A stretch of DNA of 64,000 nt from Lentisphaera profundi (GCF_028728065.1 NZ_CP117811.1:2108001-2172000); one strand, 5' to 3'. Counted from the stretch's first letter, positions 44,716 through 52,810 are shown. The notes: generated by a model not told the origin, from the letters alone. Translations and numbers: made by a program.

Positions 44716-44737
44716 TATGTAGGTAAGTCTGTATATT
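44716..44737 (-). promoter_or_regulatory. TetR operator-like site 1
   Basis: TATGTAGGTAAGTCTGTATATT, 27 bp upstream of the hydrolase ATG. Identical to the site at 45247-45268 and related to the one at 45908-45929. Confidence 0.7.
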
Positions 44738-44750
44738 AAATTGTGTGAAT

Positions 44751-45209
44751 CTATATCCCCTCATGATCAGAGGGTCGGGCTTGACCGAGTGGCCAGTGGA
44801 ATAATCTATCACTAGATAAAATCGCCACATCATTAATGCTCGCTTCTCGACGGCGCATTAAACCCTCTTGATCAAATTCCCATAATTCATTTCCATAGGC
44901 TCTAAACCATTGACCGCTCAGGTTTTTGTACTCATACTGAAATCGTACTGCAATGCGATTTTCACTAAAACTCCACAAGTCTTTAGCGAGTCGATACTCC
45001 GTTTCCCATTGCCATTTCAAACTGAGGAAATCTTGAATATCTTCTCGGCCCTTGATGAATTGCTCACGGTTTCTCCAAATTGAATCAAGTGAATAAGCAC
45101 TCGTAACTCTTTCTGGATTTCTTGAGTTCCATGCATCTTCTGCCGCACGTACTTTTAAGCGCGCCGATTTTTCATCAAATGGGGGTTTTAGATTTTTACT
45201 TATGCGCAT
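44751..45209 (-). CDS. DUF1348/NTF2-like small protein
   Basis: 152 residues, cytosolic (no signal). [78 protein letters not shown] and [16 protein letters not shown] match DUF1348 of the NTF2/SnoaL-like fold. The family binds small ligands; function is not known. AAGGAG 9 bp upstream. Its own operator-like site lies 38 bp upstream. The hydrolase gene starts 62 bp after its stop. Confidence 0.85.
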   Translation of the reverse strand: MRISKNLKPPFDEKSARLKVRAAEDAWNSRNPERVTSAYSLDSIWRNREQFIKGREDIQDFLSLKWQWETEYRLAKDLWSFSENRIAVRFQYEYKNLSGQWFRAYGNELWEFDQEGLMRRREASINDVAILSSDRLFHWPLGQARPSDHEGI

Positions 45210-45246
45210 TTTTTATCTCCTTATTAGGATTTATAGGTTTAATAAT

Positions 45247-45268
45247 TATGTAGGTAAGTCTGTATATT
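45247..45268 (-). promoter_or_regulatory. TetR operator-like site 2
   Basis: TATGTAGGTAAGTCTGTATATT, identical in 22 of 22 positions to the site at 44716-44737, 38 bp upstream of the DUF1348 ATG. Confidence 0.75.
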
Positions 45269-45328
45269 TTATTTCTCAAAAAAAATACTACTTGTGTCGG
45301 TGTTATTCTCATTTAATCATACTCACTC

Positions 45329-45898
45329 CTAAATCGTTGCTAATAATTTCATTGACGCATCCATGGCTTCGTCTGCCGATGTCGAATTGCCTTCTAAAAC
45401 AGCGGTAACAATCGCTCCCTCTACCATAAGGAATATTGCCGGTACAAAGGCGGCGCCTTCAGGCCCTTTTGTTTTAATCACGACTTCGTGAATCAATTTC
45501 TTAAAAACTTTTTTATGTTCTACTGCAAAAGCAAATCCAGGGTGATCTCGATCCGCGAGTTCTGCTGAAGCATTGAGAAAGGCACAACCACGAAAGCCTT
45601 CACCTTCGAACCAATTTTTTAAGCTTGTAAAAAAAGCGGCTAATGGGCTCAGTCCCTCAGTGATAAACTGTTCGATCTGAGTATTAAAATAATTATTTAT
45701 AAGTCCATCTCTATACTTCAATACCTCAAGAATGAGCTCATCTTTAGACGCAAAATGATTATATAGGGTCATTTTGGCTACTTTAGCTTCTGCAGTTACC
45801 CGATCAATTCCTACAGTGCGTATGCCCTCAGCATAAAATAAACGCTCGGCAGTGACAATTAATTTTTCGCGGGCCTTAGATGGTTTTTTTGTTTTCAT
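45329..45898 (-). CDS. TetR/AcrR family regulator
   Basis: 189 residues. N-terminal TetR HTH: KAREKLIVTAERLFYAEGIR and TVGIDRVTAEAKVAKMTLYN with HFASKDELI. The C-terminal helical domain contains FRGCAFLNASAELADRDHPG, a TetR_C pattern found in YxaF/QacR-like members, and binds a ligand. It represses itself and probably the DUF1348 and hydrolase genes: a perfect inverted repeat GTAGAC-ct-GTCTAC (45911-45924) lies 13 bp upstream of its ATG, and two related sites precede the other genes. The ligand is unknown but may be the hydrolase substrate. Confidence 0.92.
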   Translation of the reverse strand: MKTKKPSKAREKLIVTAERLFYAEGIRTVGIDRVTAEAKVAKMTLYNHFASKDELILEVLKYRDGLINNYFNTQIEQFITEGLSPLAAFFTSLKNWFEGEGFRGCAFLNASAELADRDHPGFAFAVEHKKVFKKLIHEVVIKTKGPEGAAFVPAIFLMVEGAIVTAVLEGNSTSADEAMDASMKLLATI

Positions 45899-45907
45899 AC
45901 CTTAAAG

Positions 45908-45929
45908 TATGTAGACCTGTCTACTTATT
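45908..45929 (-). promoter_or_regulatory. TetR operator-like site 3 (autoregulatory)
   Basis: TATGTAGACCTGTCTACTTATT contains the perfect palindrome GTAGAC-ct-GTCTAC. Same core as the sites at 44716 and 45247, immediately upstream of the TetR gene. Confidence 0.75.
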
Positions 45930-45988
45930 CAAGTGTAATCTCAAAAAAAACATGACTTTTAACGATTTAGCTTAGTAATACTTCATTT

Positions 45989-46005
45989 AGTTCATAATGT
46001 GAACT
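45989..46005 (+). promoter_or_regulatory. 17-bp palindromic operator-like site L
   Basis: AGTTCAT AAT GTGAACT, a near-perfect variant with changed outer bases, 155 bp upstream of the PIG-L deacetylase at 46160. It may also face the TetR gene, which has its own operator. Confidence 0.5.
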
Positions 46006-46159
46006 AAATAACTTGACTCTCTATCAATCCTCATTAATAGTAACTTATTTATTGCTATAAACTCTAGATTGTAAGTTTAATAGAAAAACAAATCCTCGTG
46101 CAGATGGACCGCCATTTACTTCTTTCATCTGCTTAACATTTCTGAATAAAGGTCTTTAT

Positions 46160-47038
46160 ATGAAAATTTTAAGCATCCATGCCCACTTTGATGATTTTGA
46201 ATTTGTTGGGCTAGGCACTTTTGAACTCTTCAGGCAAAAACACGGTGATTGCTGTGAAATGAAAGCTATTATCTGTACGGATGGAAAAGCTGGTCATCAC
46301 TTAAGAAGTCGTGAAGAAACCGGTGCCATTAGGCTGAAAGAGCAGGCTCAGTCAGCAAAATTAGGTGATTTTGAATTTGAATTGCTCACGCTTCCCGATG
46401 GGACGTCCCCTAGGGAAGGTGCTTTACAGACTGATTCGAATCTCTTGGCCGCTCTCTGGAAAACTATACGCGAATTTGAACCGGATTACCTTTTTTGTCC
46501 TCCCATTATTACAGATCCCCTCCTAGGTATACATAATGATCATCAAGTGGTGGCTGAGGCTGTGAGAAAAATAGCTTATATGATTAATGTCCCCCACTGT
46601 TTCACACCCGAGTACCCGGATCAAGAGCTTCAATCCAAATGGATCAAAACTCCCGTAATCATCAATTATTTTGATGAATATCAAAAAGGCTCCATTACTT
46701 ATGATTTTGCCATTGATATCGAATCTGTTTTTGATCTCATTGTGGCTTGCTCATACTGCCATAGCAGTCAAATAAAAGAATGGTTACCTTGGGTGGGTGC
46801 ACATGATTTAAAGGTCCCCGCAGATGAGGCTGATTGGCATTCTACCTTAAACGATAAATACTTCTCTCGAAGTCAAAAACTGGACCTTATCCCCGAAAAA
46901 TTATTAGAGGCCTTCACCCTTACTTCTTGGGGTAATGTTCCCACATTTGAACAGCTTCTAGAAGATTTCCCCAAGGCAATTATATTTAATAAAAATGAAC
47001 AGGCTTTAAAAGAAAAATTAGATTCCTGGCGACAATAG
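46160..47038 (+). CDS. PIG-L/LmbE family deacetylase
   Basis: 292 residues, no signal peptide. The N-terminal metal-binding motif is HAHFDDFEF (H9, D11-D12, E14) for the family A-H-P-D-D-x-E, with Pro replaced by Phe. The third zinc ligand motif is GIHNDHQVV. LPDGTSPREGALQTDSNLLA is the usual loop between. PIG-L enzymes are zinc hydrolases that remove N-acetyl groups from GlcNAc-type substrates (GlcNAc-PI, mycothiol precursor, diacetylchitobiose). It may deacetylate an imported amino sugar. AAAGG ribosome site. It differs from the PIG-L at 53916, which is in the nag operon. Confidence 0.9.
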   Translation: MKILSIHAHFDDFEFVGLGTFELFRQKHGDCCEMKAIICTDGKAGHHLRSREETGAIRLKEQAQSAKLGDFEFELLTLPDGTSPREGALQTDSNLLAALWKTIREFEPDYLFCPPIITDPLLGIHNDHQVVAEAVRKIAYMINVPHCFTPEYPDQELQSKWIKTPVIINYFDEYQKGSITYDFAIDIESVFDLIVACSYCHSSQIKEWLPWVGAHDLKVPADEADWHSTLNDKYFSRSQKLDLIPEKLLEAFTLTSWGNVPTFEQLLEDFPKAIIFNKNEQALKEKLDSWRQ

Positions 47039-47082
47039 AATCCTAAAAAAACTACTTAGAACTAAACCTAAAGAGAGTAAGT

Positions 47083-47309
47083 ATGAAAGTTCGTAGGTAC
47101 CAAACTAATGAGGCCGAGGCTATTTGGGATGTCTACTTTGGTTCGACTCACTTATATGTAGCAGTCAGTACCACGGCCTTAGATTTTTTTTTCTTGCCCA
47201 TGGATTCAAAATTGATGGTGAAACCAACAATATCGTCTGTGGTCAGGTGGCTAAACAATACTTAATGAGTTGGGATGAAGTCCCAATGATTCATTGTCCT
47301 AAAACCTAG
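47083..47309 (+). pseudogene. GNAT acetyltransferase with internal deletion and frameshift
   Basis: The frame from ATG 47083 reads MKVRRYQTNEAEAIWDVYFG, then STHL joined directly to YVAVSTTALDFFF. A frameshift at the poly-T run leads into FLAHGFKIDGETNNIVCGQV and AKQYLMSWDEVPMIHCPKT, stop 47307-47309. MKVRRYQ...EAEAIW...STHL is the start and STTALDFF..HGFK..NNIVCGQ the end of a GNAT enzyme; the roughly 80-100 codons in between, including the acetyl-CoA site, are missing. GC-rich repeat sequence follows at once. Confidence 0.75.
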
Positions 47310-47341
47310 CCTACATTATTTATTTTATGATTAACCAGAAT

Positions 47342-47458
47342 AAAGGGCATGATGCGACCCGTATGAGAAGGACGCTATCCCCCTCGAGCTCCCCCAGCAA
47401 GGAATTGCCATGGCTTGACCAGGCGACTAGAGGCTTTTCTCCGCTTGCTGGATAATTG
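47342..47458 (+). repeat. Dispersed repeat copy
   Basis: GGGCATGATGCGACCCGTAT, CCCCCTCGAGCTCCCCCAGC, AAGGAATTGCCATGGCTTGA and CCAGGCGACTAGAGG mark the copy. It matches the 43552-43675 module over its length. It directly follows the GNAT relic. Confidence 0.7.
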
Positions 47459-47500
47459 TGATTTATTTTAAATTCGCTCAATAAAAAGGCATTATTTACC

Positions 47501-48661
47501 ATGACTAAAATCCTACTACTCTTCATTACCCTACTCGCCAGTTGTGTCGGAACTGATAAGCCACCTACTTCTCCTAAAGTATTAAATAGTTCTTCTGCTA
47601 TAGACAAAAAACCTCTACGGATCGCTATTATTGGTTTAGTCCATGATCATGTTCATTGGATGATGTTAAATAGGAAAAAAATCGGTGATATTGAAATCGT
47701 CGCTATAGTTGAAGCTAATCAAGAACTCGTCAAAAAGTATTCACAAAAATACGGGTTTTCTACTGATATCGTATTTAACACTATCGAAGAGATGTTAGCA
47801 CATATAAAACCTGAGGCTGTCACCGCTTTCAACATGACTTCTGAGCATCTCAAAGTCGTTGAGGCCTGCGCCCCACTCGGCATTCATATTATGCTTGAAA
47901 AGCCACTAGCGACCTCTCTCGTCGACGCCAAGAAAATGTTCAACTTGGCTAATCAATACCAAGTTCAATTATTGACTAATTATGAAACTTCTTGGTATCC
48001 TAGCATACGCGAAACCTACAGACTCATCCATCAAGAAAATCTCATAGGTGAGATCCGTAGGATTATCATTAATGTCGGCAATCGCGGTCCCATTGAAGTT
48101 GGCTGTAAAGCAGAATTTATTGAATGGCTTATTGACCCTAAGTTTAATGGTGCAGGCGCACTCGCAGATTTTGGCTGTTATGGCACAAATCTAGCTACTT
48201 GGTTTATGAAAGGAGCTCCCCCTACACGCGTCAACTGCCTTACACAGCAGTTCAAGCCTGAACTTTATCCAAAAGTAGATGATGATGCCACGCTTATACT
48301 GACTTATCCTAAAGCACAAGTTATTATCCAAGCTTCGTGGCACTGGTCCCTCAACCGTAAAGATATTGAGATCTACGGTTCAAAAGGACATATAATCTGT
48401 AAGAATAGTAAGGACATGATCATCATGAAATATGGTCAGGGCGATGCTCGCTCACAAGTGGCACCGCCTTTAGATCCTGGTCTTTACGATGGCTTTGCCT
48501 ACCTTCGTAAAGTCATTAGAGAAAACGATCCCGTCAGACCTTTTTCTCCTTCTGCACTCGATAATAATTTATTGGTCATGCGCGTTTATGAAGCGGCCAA
48601 GCAATCTTCCGAAACGGCTCAAACCATTTATTTCAAGACTTTTGAAAGTACCTTAAAATAG
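47501..48661 (+). CDS. Gfo/Idh/MocA family oxidoreductase, lipoprotein
   Basis: 386 residues. The N-terminus is a lipoprotein signal (MTKILLLFITLLASC, Cys15), so the enzyme is probably membrane-anchored outside the cytoplasm. A Rossmann domain follows: RIAIIGLVHDHVHWMM, where the usual G-x-G-x-x-G is replaced by G-L-V-H-D-H-V. The family motifs HIMLEKPLATS (E-K-P) and ADFGCYGTNLATWF are present. The changed glycine loop may alter NAD binding; exported Gfo proteins often bring bound NADP through Tat, yet this one has a Sec-type lipobox. Function unknown; possibly sugar-acid or glycoside chemistry next to GH109. Confidence 0.8.
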   Translation: MTKILLLFITLLASCVGTDKPPTSPKVLNSSSAIDKKPLRIAIIGLVHDHVHWMMLNRKKIGDIEIVAIVEANQELVKKYSQKYGFSTDIVFNTIEEMLAHIKPEAVTAFNMTSEHLKVVEACAPLGIHIMLEKPLATSLVDAKKMFNLANQYQVQLLTNYETSWYPSIRETYRLIHQENLIGEIRRIIINVGNRGPIEVGCKAEFIEWLIDPKFNGAGALADFGCYGTNLATWFMKGAPPTRVNCLTQQFKPELYPKVDDDATLILTYPKAQVIIQASWHWSLNRKDIEIYGSKGHIICKNSKDMIIMKYGQGDARSQVAPPLDPGLYDGFAYLRKVIRENDPVRPFSPSALDNNLLVMRVYEAAKQSSETAQTIYFKTFESTLK

Positions 48662-48699
48662 ATGATTTATAGAAAACTGTATAGTCTAAAAACACATTT

Positions 48700-48716
48700 T
48701 ATTCCTTTTTTGAATT
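48700..48716 (+). promoter_or_regulatory. 17-bp palindromic operator-like site M
   Basis: TATTCCT TTT TTGAATT, three changes from the consensus palindrome, 173 bp upstream of the GH109 gene at 48889. Weak example. Confidence 0.4.
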
Positions 48717-48888
48717 AAATGCTTGATTATACCTAATACTTGTCTATAGTTTAGTCACTTTCACTCATGCATTGCTTCGATTAAGGTCGAAGAAAAATCA
48801 CTCCAATGCGATTCATCAACAAAGACGAAGTCTCTTATTACTGTTCATGAGCCTTCATACATACTAAATATAAATTTGAGGTACAATC

Positions 48889-50301
48889 ATGGGCTTAAAC
48901 TTTTCTAGACGAAACTTCTTAAAAACTTCCGCACTTGTTGCTGGTGCTAGCACTGTAGGCGGCTGTACATCTGGCCCCCTTACTCTCGGGAAATCCAATA
49001 TGTGTGGCTTTGCAGCACCCAAAATCGATAAAATTCGCGTGGCAATCATTGGCTTGGGGAATCGTGGCTCAGCTGCGGTTCAACGTCTCATGAAAATTGC
49101 TGATCTCGAAATTGTTGCCTTGAGTGACTTGCGTGAAGCACAAGTCAAAAAATCGAATCAACTGCTCATTGATGCTGGCTTAAAACCGGCCAAAGAATTT
49201 CATGCGGGACCCGATGACTATAAAAAAATATGCGAAATGGACATTGATCTCGTTTATTGCTGTACCTCTTGGGAGTACCACACCCCTATTGCTGTATATG
49301 CGATGAAACACGGAAGTCATACAGCGACTGAATTACCTGCTGGCAAAACTATCGATGAGCTTTGGGAACTCGTGGAAACTTCTGAAGCGACAAAAAAACA
49401 CTGCATGATGCTGGAAAACACCTGTTATGATTTCTTTGAACTCAATTCTCTCAACATGGTTCGCCATGGTGTGTTTGGTGAGATTACCCATGCCGAAGGT
49501 GCCTACATTCATACCATCGTAAAATATATCTCCGGTGAAACTGAAAGTTATTACAAGAATTGGCGTCTCGATGAAAATACCGGTGTACATGGTAGTCTTT
49601 ATCCCACACACGGCTTAGGTCCCGTAGCTCAATGCATGAATATAAATCGCGGCAATCAATTTGATTATATGGTCTCGATGTCATCGCAGGAAGCGGCTTT
49701 CTCTGAGTTTACGCGTCAACATAAACGTCCGGATTTATTAAGAGAGAATTACCGTGGTGACATGAATACCTCTATCATCAAAACGACTTTGGGCCAAACT
49801 ATCATGGTGCAACATGATGTGAGTACCCCACGTCCTTATAGCCGCATTCATATGCTTCAGGGAAGTCGTGGCATGTTGCGTAAATACCCTCGTGAGGAAT
49901 ATGCACTCATTAGTGATCATGATGGTCATGGCTGGCTCGACGAAGAGGCCAAAAATGCCTTAGAAGAAAAATATAAACATCCACTCATTAAAACCATGGG
50001 TGACATCGCCCAAAAAGTCGGTGGACATGGAGGCATGGACTTTATGATGGATTACCGCCTTATCTATTGTCTCAAGAATGGTTTAGCTCTCGATCAAGAT
50101 GTTTATGATGCGGCTTCATGGTCATCTATCATTCCGCTCAGTATTGATTCTGTGGCTAAACGCTCTGCTTCACTTGACGTACCAGATTTTACTCGAGGCA
50201 ATTGGAAAACGAATAAACCTTTGGGCATTGTTGATGTTAATCCAAAAAAACTACGCTTGCATGATACCACCCAAGCGAAAGGACAACTCAACGTCCACTA
50301 A
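48889..50301 (+). CDS. GH109 alpha-N-acetylgalactosaminidase (Gfo/Idh/MocA fold, Tat)
   Basis: 470 residues. A twin-arginine signal (SRRNFLKTSALVAGASTVGG) exports it folded, presumably with NAD bound. Rossmann: VAIIGLGNRGSAAVQRL. The GH109 signature is very clear: CCTSWEYHTPIAVYAM, ENTCYDFFELNSLNMVRHGV, EGAYIHTIVKYIS, YYKNWRLDENTGVHGSLYPT with HGLGPVAQCMNINRGNQFDY, and TTLGQTIMVQHDVSTPRPYS. GH109 enzymes cleave terminal alpha-GalNAc (A-antigen type) by NAD-dependent oxidation-elimination; length fits. A possible terminator follows. With GH20 it points to mucin- or GalNAc-containing glycans. Confidence 0.93.
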   Translation: MGLNFSRRNFLKTSALVAGASTVGGCTSGPLTLGKSNMCGFAAPKIDKIRVAIIGLGNRGSAAVQRLMKIADLEIVALSDLREAQVKKSNQLLIDAGLKPAKEFHAGPDDYKKICEMDIDLVYCCTSWEYHTPIAVYAMKHGSHTATELPAGKTIDELWELVETSEATKKHCMMLENTCYDFFELNSLNMVRHGVFGEITHAEGAYIHTIVKYISGETESYYKNWRLDENTGVHGSLYPTHGLGPVAQCMNINRGNQFDYMVSMSSQEAAFSEFTRQHKRPDLLRENYRGDMNTSIIKTTLGQTIMVQHDVSTPRPYSRIHMLQGSRGMLRKYPREEYALISDHDGHGWLDEEAKNALEEKYKHPLIKTMGDIAQKVGGHGGMDFMMDYRLIYCLKNGLALDQDVYDAASWSSIIPLSIDSVAKRSASLDVPDFTRGNWKTNKPLGIVDVNPKKLRLHDTTQAKGQLNVH

Positions 50302-50311
50302 ATCAACAAAG

Positions 50312-50335
50312 GCACTTAATTTACTAAGTGCTTTT
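50312..50335 (+). terminator. Intrinsic terminator after the GH109 gene
   Basis: GCACTTA-atttac-TAAGTGC (50312-50331), 7-bp stem, followed by TTTT. It lies 11 bp after the stop at 50301 and just before the next gene, so it may also be an attenuator. Confidence 0.65.
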
Positions 50336-50361
50336 GATCTCTCTCATCGTATAGGATATCC

Positions 50362-51198
50362 ATGAAAAATCTCGGCCTAATTTTAAGCATTTTTTTATTC
50401 CTTTCTTGTTCGGGAATTAAAAAATCTCCAACAGAAAATTTAAATATCATGTCATTTAATATTCGCGTTGGATCCGCTGATGATGGTAAAGACCATTGGG
50501 ACAAACGCAAAAAGCTGGTTTATGATCTTATTAAGCATGAAAATCCGGATATCTACGGCGTTCAAGAAGCACTCGAATTTCAAATGCAGGCACTTCAAAA
50601 AAATGTCCCTACCTACAGCAGACTTGGTCTTGCTCGTGGCACTAAGGGCAATAATGAGTTAAGTGCTATTTTTTATAAAAAGGAAAAATACCAAGTCCTC
50701 AATCATGGTACGTTTTGGCTCTCCGATACTCCTGAAAAAGCCAGTACTTCCTGGGGCAACCATACTTTCCGGATATGCACCTGGGCTCATTTCAAAACAA
50801 AAAATTCCGGTAAAGATTTCTACCTTTTTAATACTCATTGGGATCACCTCTCAAAAAACTCACACCTCAAGTCCGCCGCACTCATCCTAAGTCGTATCAA
50901 AGCCCTCAAGTCGAAGTCGCCCTGCTTTATTACTGGTGATTTTAACGTGGGTGAAAATAGCCCTGCAATCAACTTGATTAAAGATTCAGGATTTGCCGAT
51001 AGCTTCCGCTTAGTCCATCCCAAAACTACTCAAGTCGGTACTTTTAATGCTTTCAAAGAACAGCGCGATGGCCCTAAAATAGATTATATATTTGTTTCCC
51101 CCAATGTAGAAGTTCTCGAGGCTCAAATCATCCGCCAAGCCAAAGGTCACCCCGCCCCCTCCGACCACTTCCCGGTCAGTGCTAATTTTCGATTTTAG
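50362..51198 (+). CDS. Endonuclease/exonuclease/phosphatase family lipoprotein
   Basis: 278 residues with a lipobox (MKNLGLILSIFLFLSCSG). The EEP metal-phosphoesterase fold is shown by NIMSFNIRVGSADDGKDHW, DIYGVQEALEFQ (metal-binding Glu), FYLFNTHWDHLS, ITGDFNVGENSP (D-x-N) and APSDHFPVSANF (S-D-H). Members hydrolyse phosphodiesters or phosphomonoesters (nuclease, sphingomyelinase, inositol phosphatase). As an exposed lipoprotein beside sugar enzymes, phosphatase action on a phosphorylated compound or extracellular DNA is plausible. AGGA 8 bp upstream. Confidence 0.9.
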   Translation: MKNLGLILSIFLFLSCSGIKKSPTENLNIMSFNIRVGSADDGKDHWDKRKKLVYDLIKHENPDIYGVQEALEFQMQALQKNVPTYSRLGLARGTKGNNELSAIFYKKEKYQVLNHGTFWLSDTPEKASTSWGNHTFRICTWAHFKTKNSGKDFYLFNTHWDHLSKNSHLKSAALILSRIKALKSKSPCFITGDFNVGENSPAINLIKDSGFADSFRLVHPKTTQVGTFNAFKEQRDGPKIDYIFVSPNVEVLEAQIIRQAKGHPAPSDHFPVSANFRF

Positions 51199-51210
51199 CT
51201 TAAAAGCCTT

Positions 51211-51712
51211 ATGAAACCACTTTCAATCATGCTCTACTGCATAGGCTTAATAAGCCTAACTAACATTGCCCAAGCTCAAAGTCACTATGAGACCCTGAGT
51301 GATATAAACTACTATTCCAGTGACAAACAAACCTCAGACAGTTATATTAAAAAACGCTGTGTATTAGATTTATATTCCCCAGCCATATAAAAAAATTCTC
51401 TACCATTATTTGCTTCCATGGTGGAGGTCTCACTGCAGGAGAAAAAGAACTGCCCAAAGCACTTTTAGAAAAAGGCTGCGCCATTATCGTTTGAGTCCAA
51501 ATGTCAAAGTAAAATCATGCATTCAAGATGCCGCCGCGGCAGTGGCTTGGACTTTTAAAAACATACAAAAATATGGTGGTAATACTAAAGCAATTTTTAT
51601 TTCTGGGCATTCAACTGGAGGCTATTTAGCCAGCATGATATGGTCACAATATGACGGCTCCCGCATTCCCTTTACTTCTCAAAAGGGTCAAGCAAACTCT
51701 TGTAGCAAGTAA
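51211..51712 (+). pseudogene. Secreted alpha/beta-hydrolase (HSL/BD-FAE esterase) relic
   Basis: ATG 51211 gives a signal peptide (MKPLSIMLYCIGLISLTNIA, QAQ) and a mature start ending RCVLDLYSPAI, then TAA. After a poly-A run a second frame reads FSTIICFHGGGLTAGEKELP ... GCAIIV, stop; a third frame reads YRLSPNVKVKSCIQDAAAAV ... IFISGHSTGGYLASMI and stops at 51712. HGGG (oxyanion), YRLSP and G-H-S-T-G-G (nucleophile Ser) are landmarks of this esterase family. At least two frameshifts occur and the Asp/His end is missing. Confidence 0.85.
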
Positions 51713-51745
51713 CACCCAGCACTGAGCCAGGATGGATTCCTAGAC

Positions 51746-52810
51746 TTAATGGTGAGTGAAGGTCCTTAAATCTGTCAGTCCTGGCGTTTTACCCGTCGAG
51801 ACATAATACGCACTATTTAAGACGCCCAATTGCAGGCACTGCTCTAAACCTAAACCCTCTAATACCGCACGAAAATATCCCGCGTTGAAATGATCTCCCG
51901 CGCCTGTACTGATTTTGGGTTCCGCAACGTGAAGTGTCTCCACTGTATAGCTTTTTTCATCGCATGCAGCTACTTGATGATGTGAATGTACACATACCGC
52001 TTGGAGCTTTAATTGATTTTGTAAGAGCTCTGCTAAATCGCTTAAGGAATGTTCACTGAAATCTTGATCTGCAAATAAATGCTGTGCCAGCTGTTGTGCT
52101 TCAGACCAATTGAGTCCAAGATGAATATTAAGATAGGCTGACATTTTTTTGATGAGTTCAAGGGCATAGCCTAAATCTGATTTCGAGCGACGTTTAAAAT
52201 CTGCCAAATCAATAAAACAAGGACGTTTAAGGATCTCTTTTTGAGCTTCTAGTAATTCTACAATTAATTCATATATACCATTAAGGTTCGGCAGCTCAGT
52301 CCAGTTTAAAAAACAAAAGAACTCAGCTGAACTCACATGTTTACTCAAAAAATGCCTGAACTTATCTCGATTGATTTGATACAAATCATTGAGCTGACAG
52401 AGCATCAATTTTCCTTCATTGAATTCTAATGCCATGGTGCGCGCCGGATCACATACCGAGGCGACTTCTGAGCACAATTGACTGAAATCTTGAAAGGCAG
52501 GGTGAATATCGGGATGGCCAAGTGCACCACCGTAGGATAAACCCAAGCCTAAATTGATGAGGGAATTGGCCATAATGGGACCATTGCCGCCCGCTTTCAC
52601 CTCTTTTTGAATAATTTCAAAATTAGCCGATTTTCCAACCGCATTTTGAACCATATCCGCAAATTCGCCCATCTGTTTCAAGGCTTTATAGTCTTGCTCT
52701 GAATCCCTTTCTTTAACTAGGCCATAGAGCTCATCAATAAAACCATCAAAACCAACTAATCCATGCATCTCAGTTGTTGTAATTGAATCAAGTAATTTTT
52801 TAGTATCCAT
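51746..52810 (-). CDS. PfkB family sugar kinase
   Basis: 354 residues. The N-terminal G-G pair is in VKAGGNGPIMANSLINLGLG (74-75) and the C-terminal PfkB signature is ISTGAGDHFNAGYFRAVLEG, with D306 as the catalytic base. PfkB members phosphorylate sugars such as fructose-6-P, tagatose-6-P, GlcNAc or GalNAc. In this context a 6-phosphofructokinase or amino-sugar kinase is likely; sequence alone cannot choose. A terminator separates it from nagB, so it has its own promoter in 52811-53010. AGGA about 10 bp before the ATG. Confidence 0.85.
   Translation of the reverse strand: MDTKKLLDSITTTEMHGLVGFDGFIDELYGLVKERDSEQDYKALKQMGEFADMVQNAVGKSANFEIIQKEVKAGGNGPIMANSLINLGLGLSYGGALGHPDIHPAFQDFSQLCSEVASVCDPARTMALEFNEGKLMLCQLNDLYQINRDKFRHFLSKHVSSAEFFCFLNWTELPNLNGIYELIVELLEAQKEILKRPCFIDLADFKRRSKSDLGYALELIKKMSAYLNIHLGLNWSEAQQLAQHLFADQDFSEHSLSDLAELLQNQLKLQAVCVHSHHQVAACDEKSYTVETLHVAEPKISTGAGDHFNAGYFRAVLEGLGLEQCLQLGVLNSAYYVSTGKTPGLTDLRTFTHH

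Noticed and set aside
44690-44833. Longer N-terminus for the alpha/beta hydrolase
   Set aside because: It runs through the operator-like site and the upstream gene's end; the signal peptide starts at 44689.
43340-47458. Dispersed repeats as integron attC sites around small cassettes
   Set aside because: Small single genes next to repeats suggested it, but no conserved RYYYAAC/GTTRRRY ends or integrase are visible.
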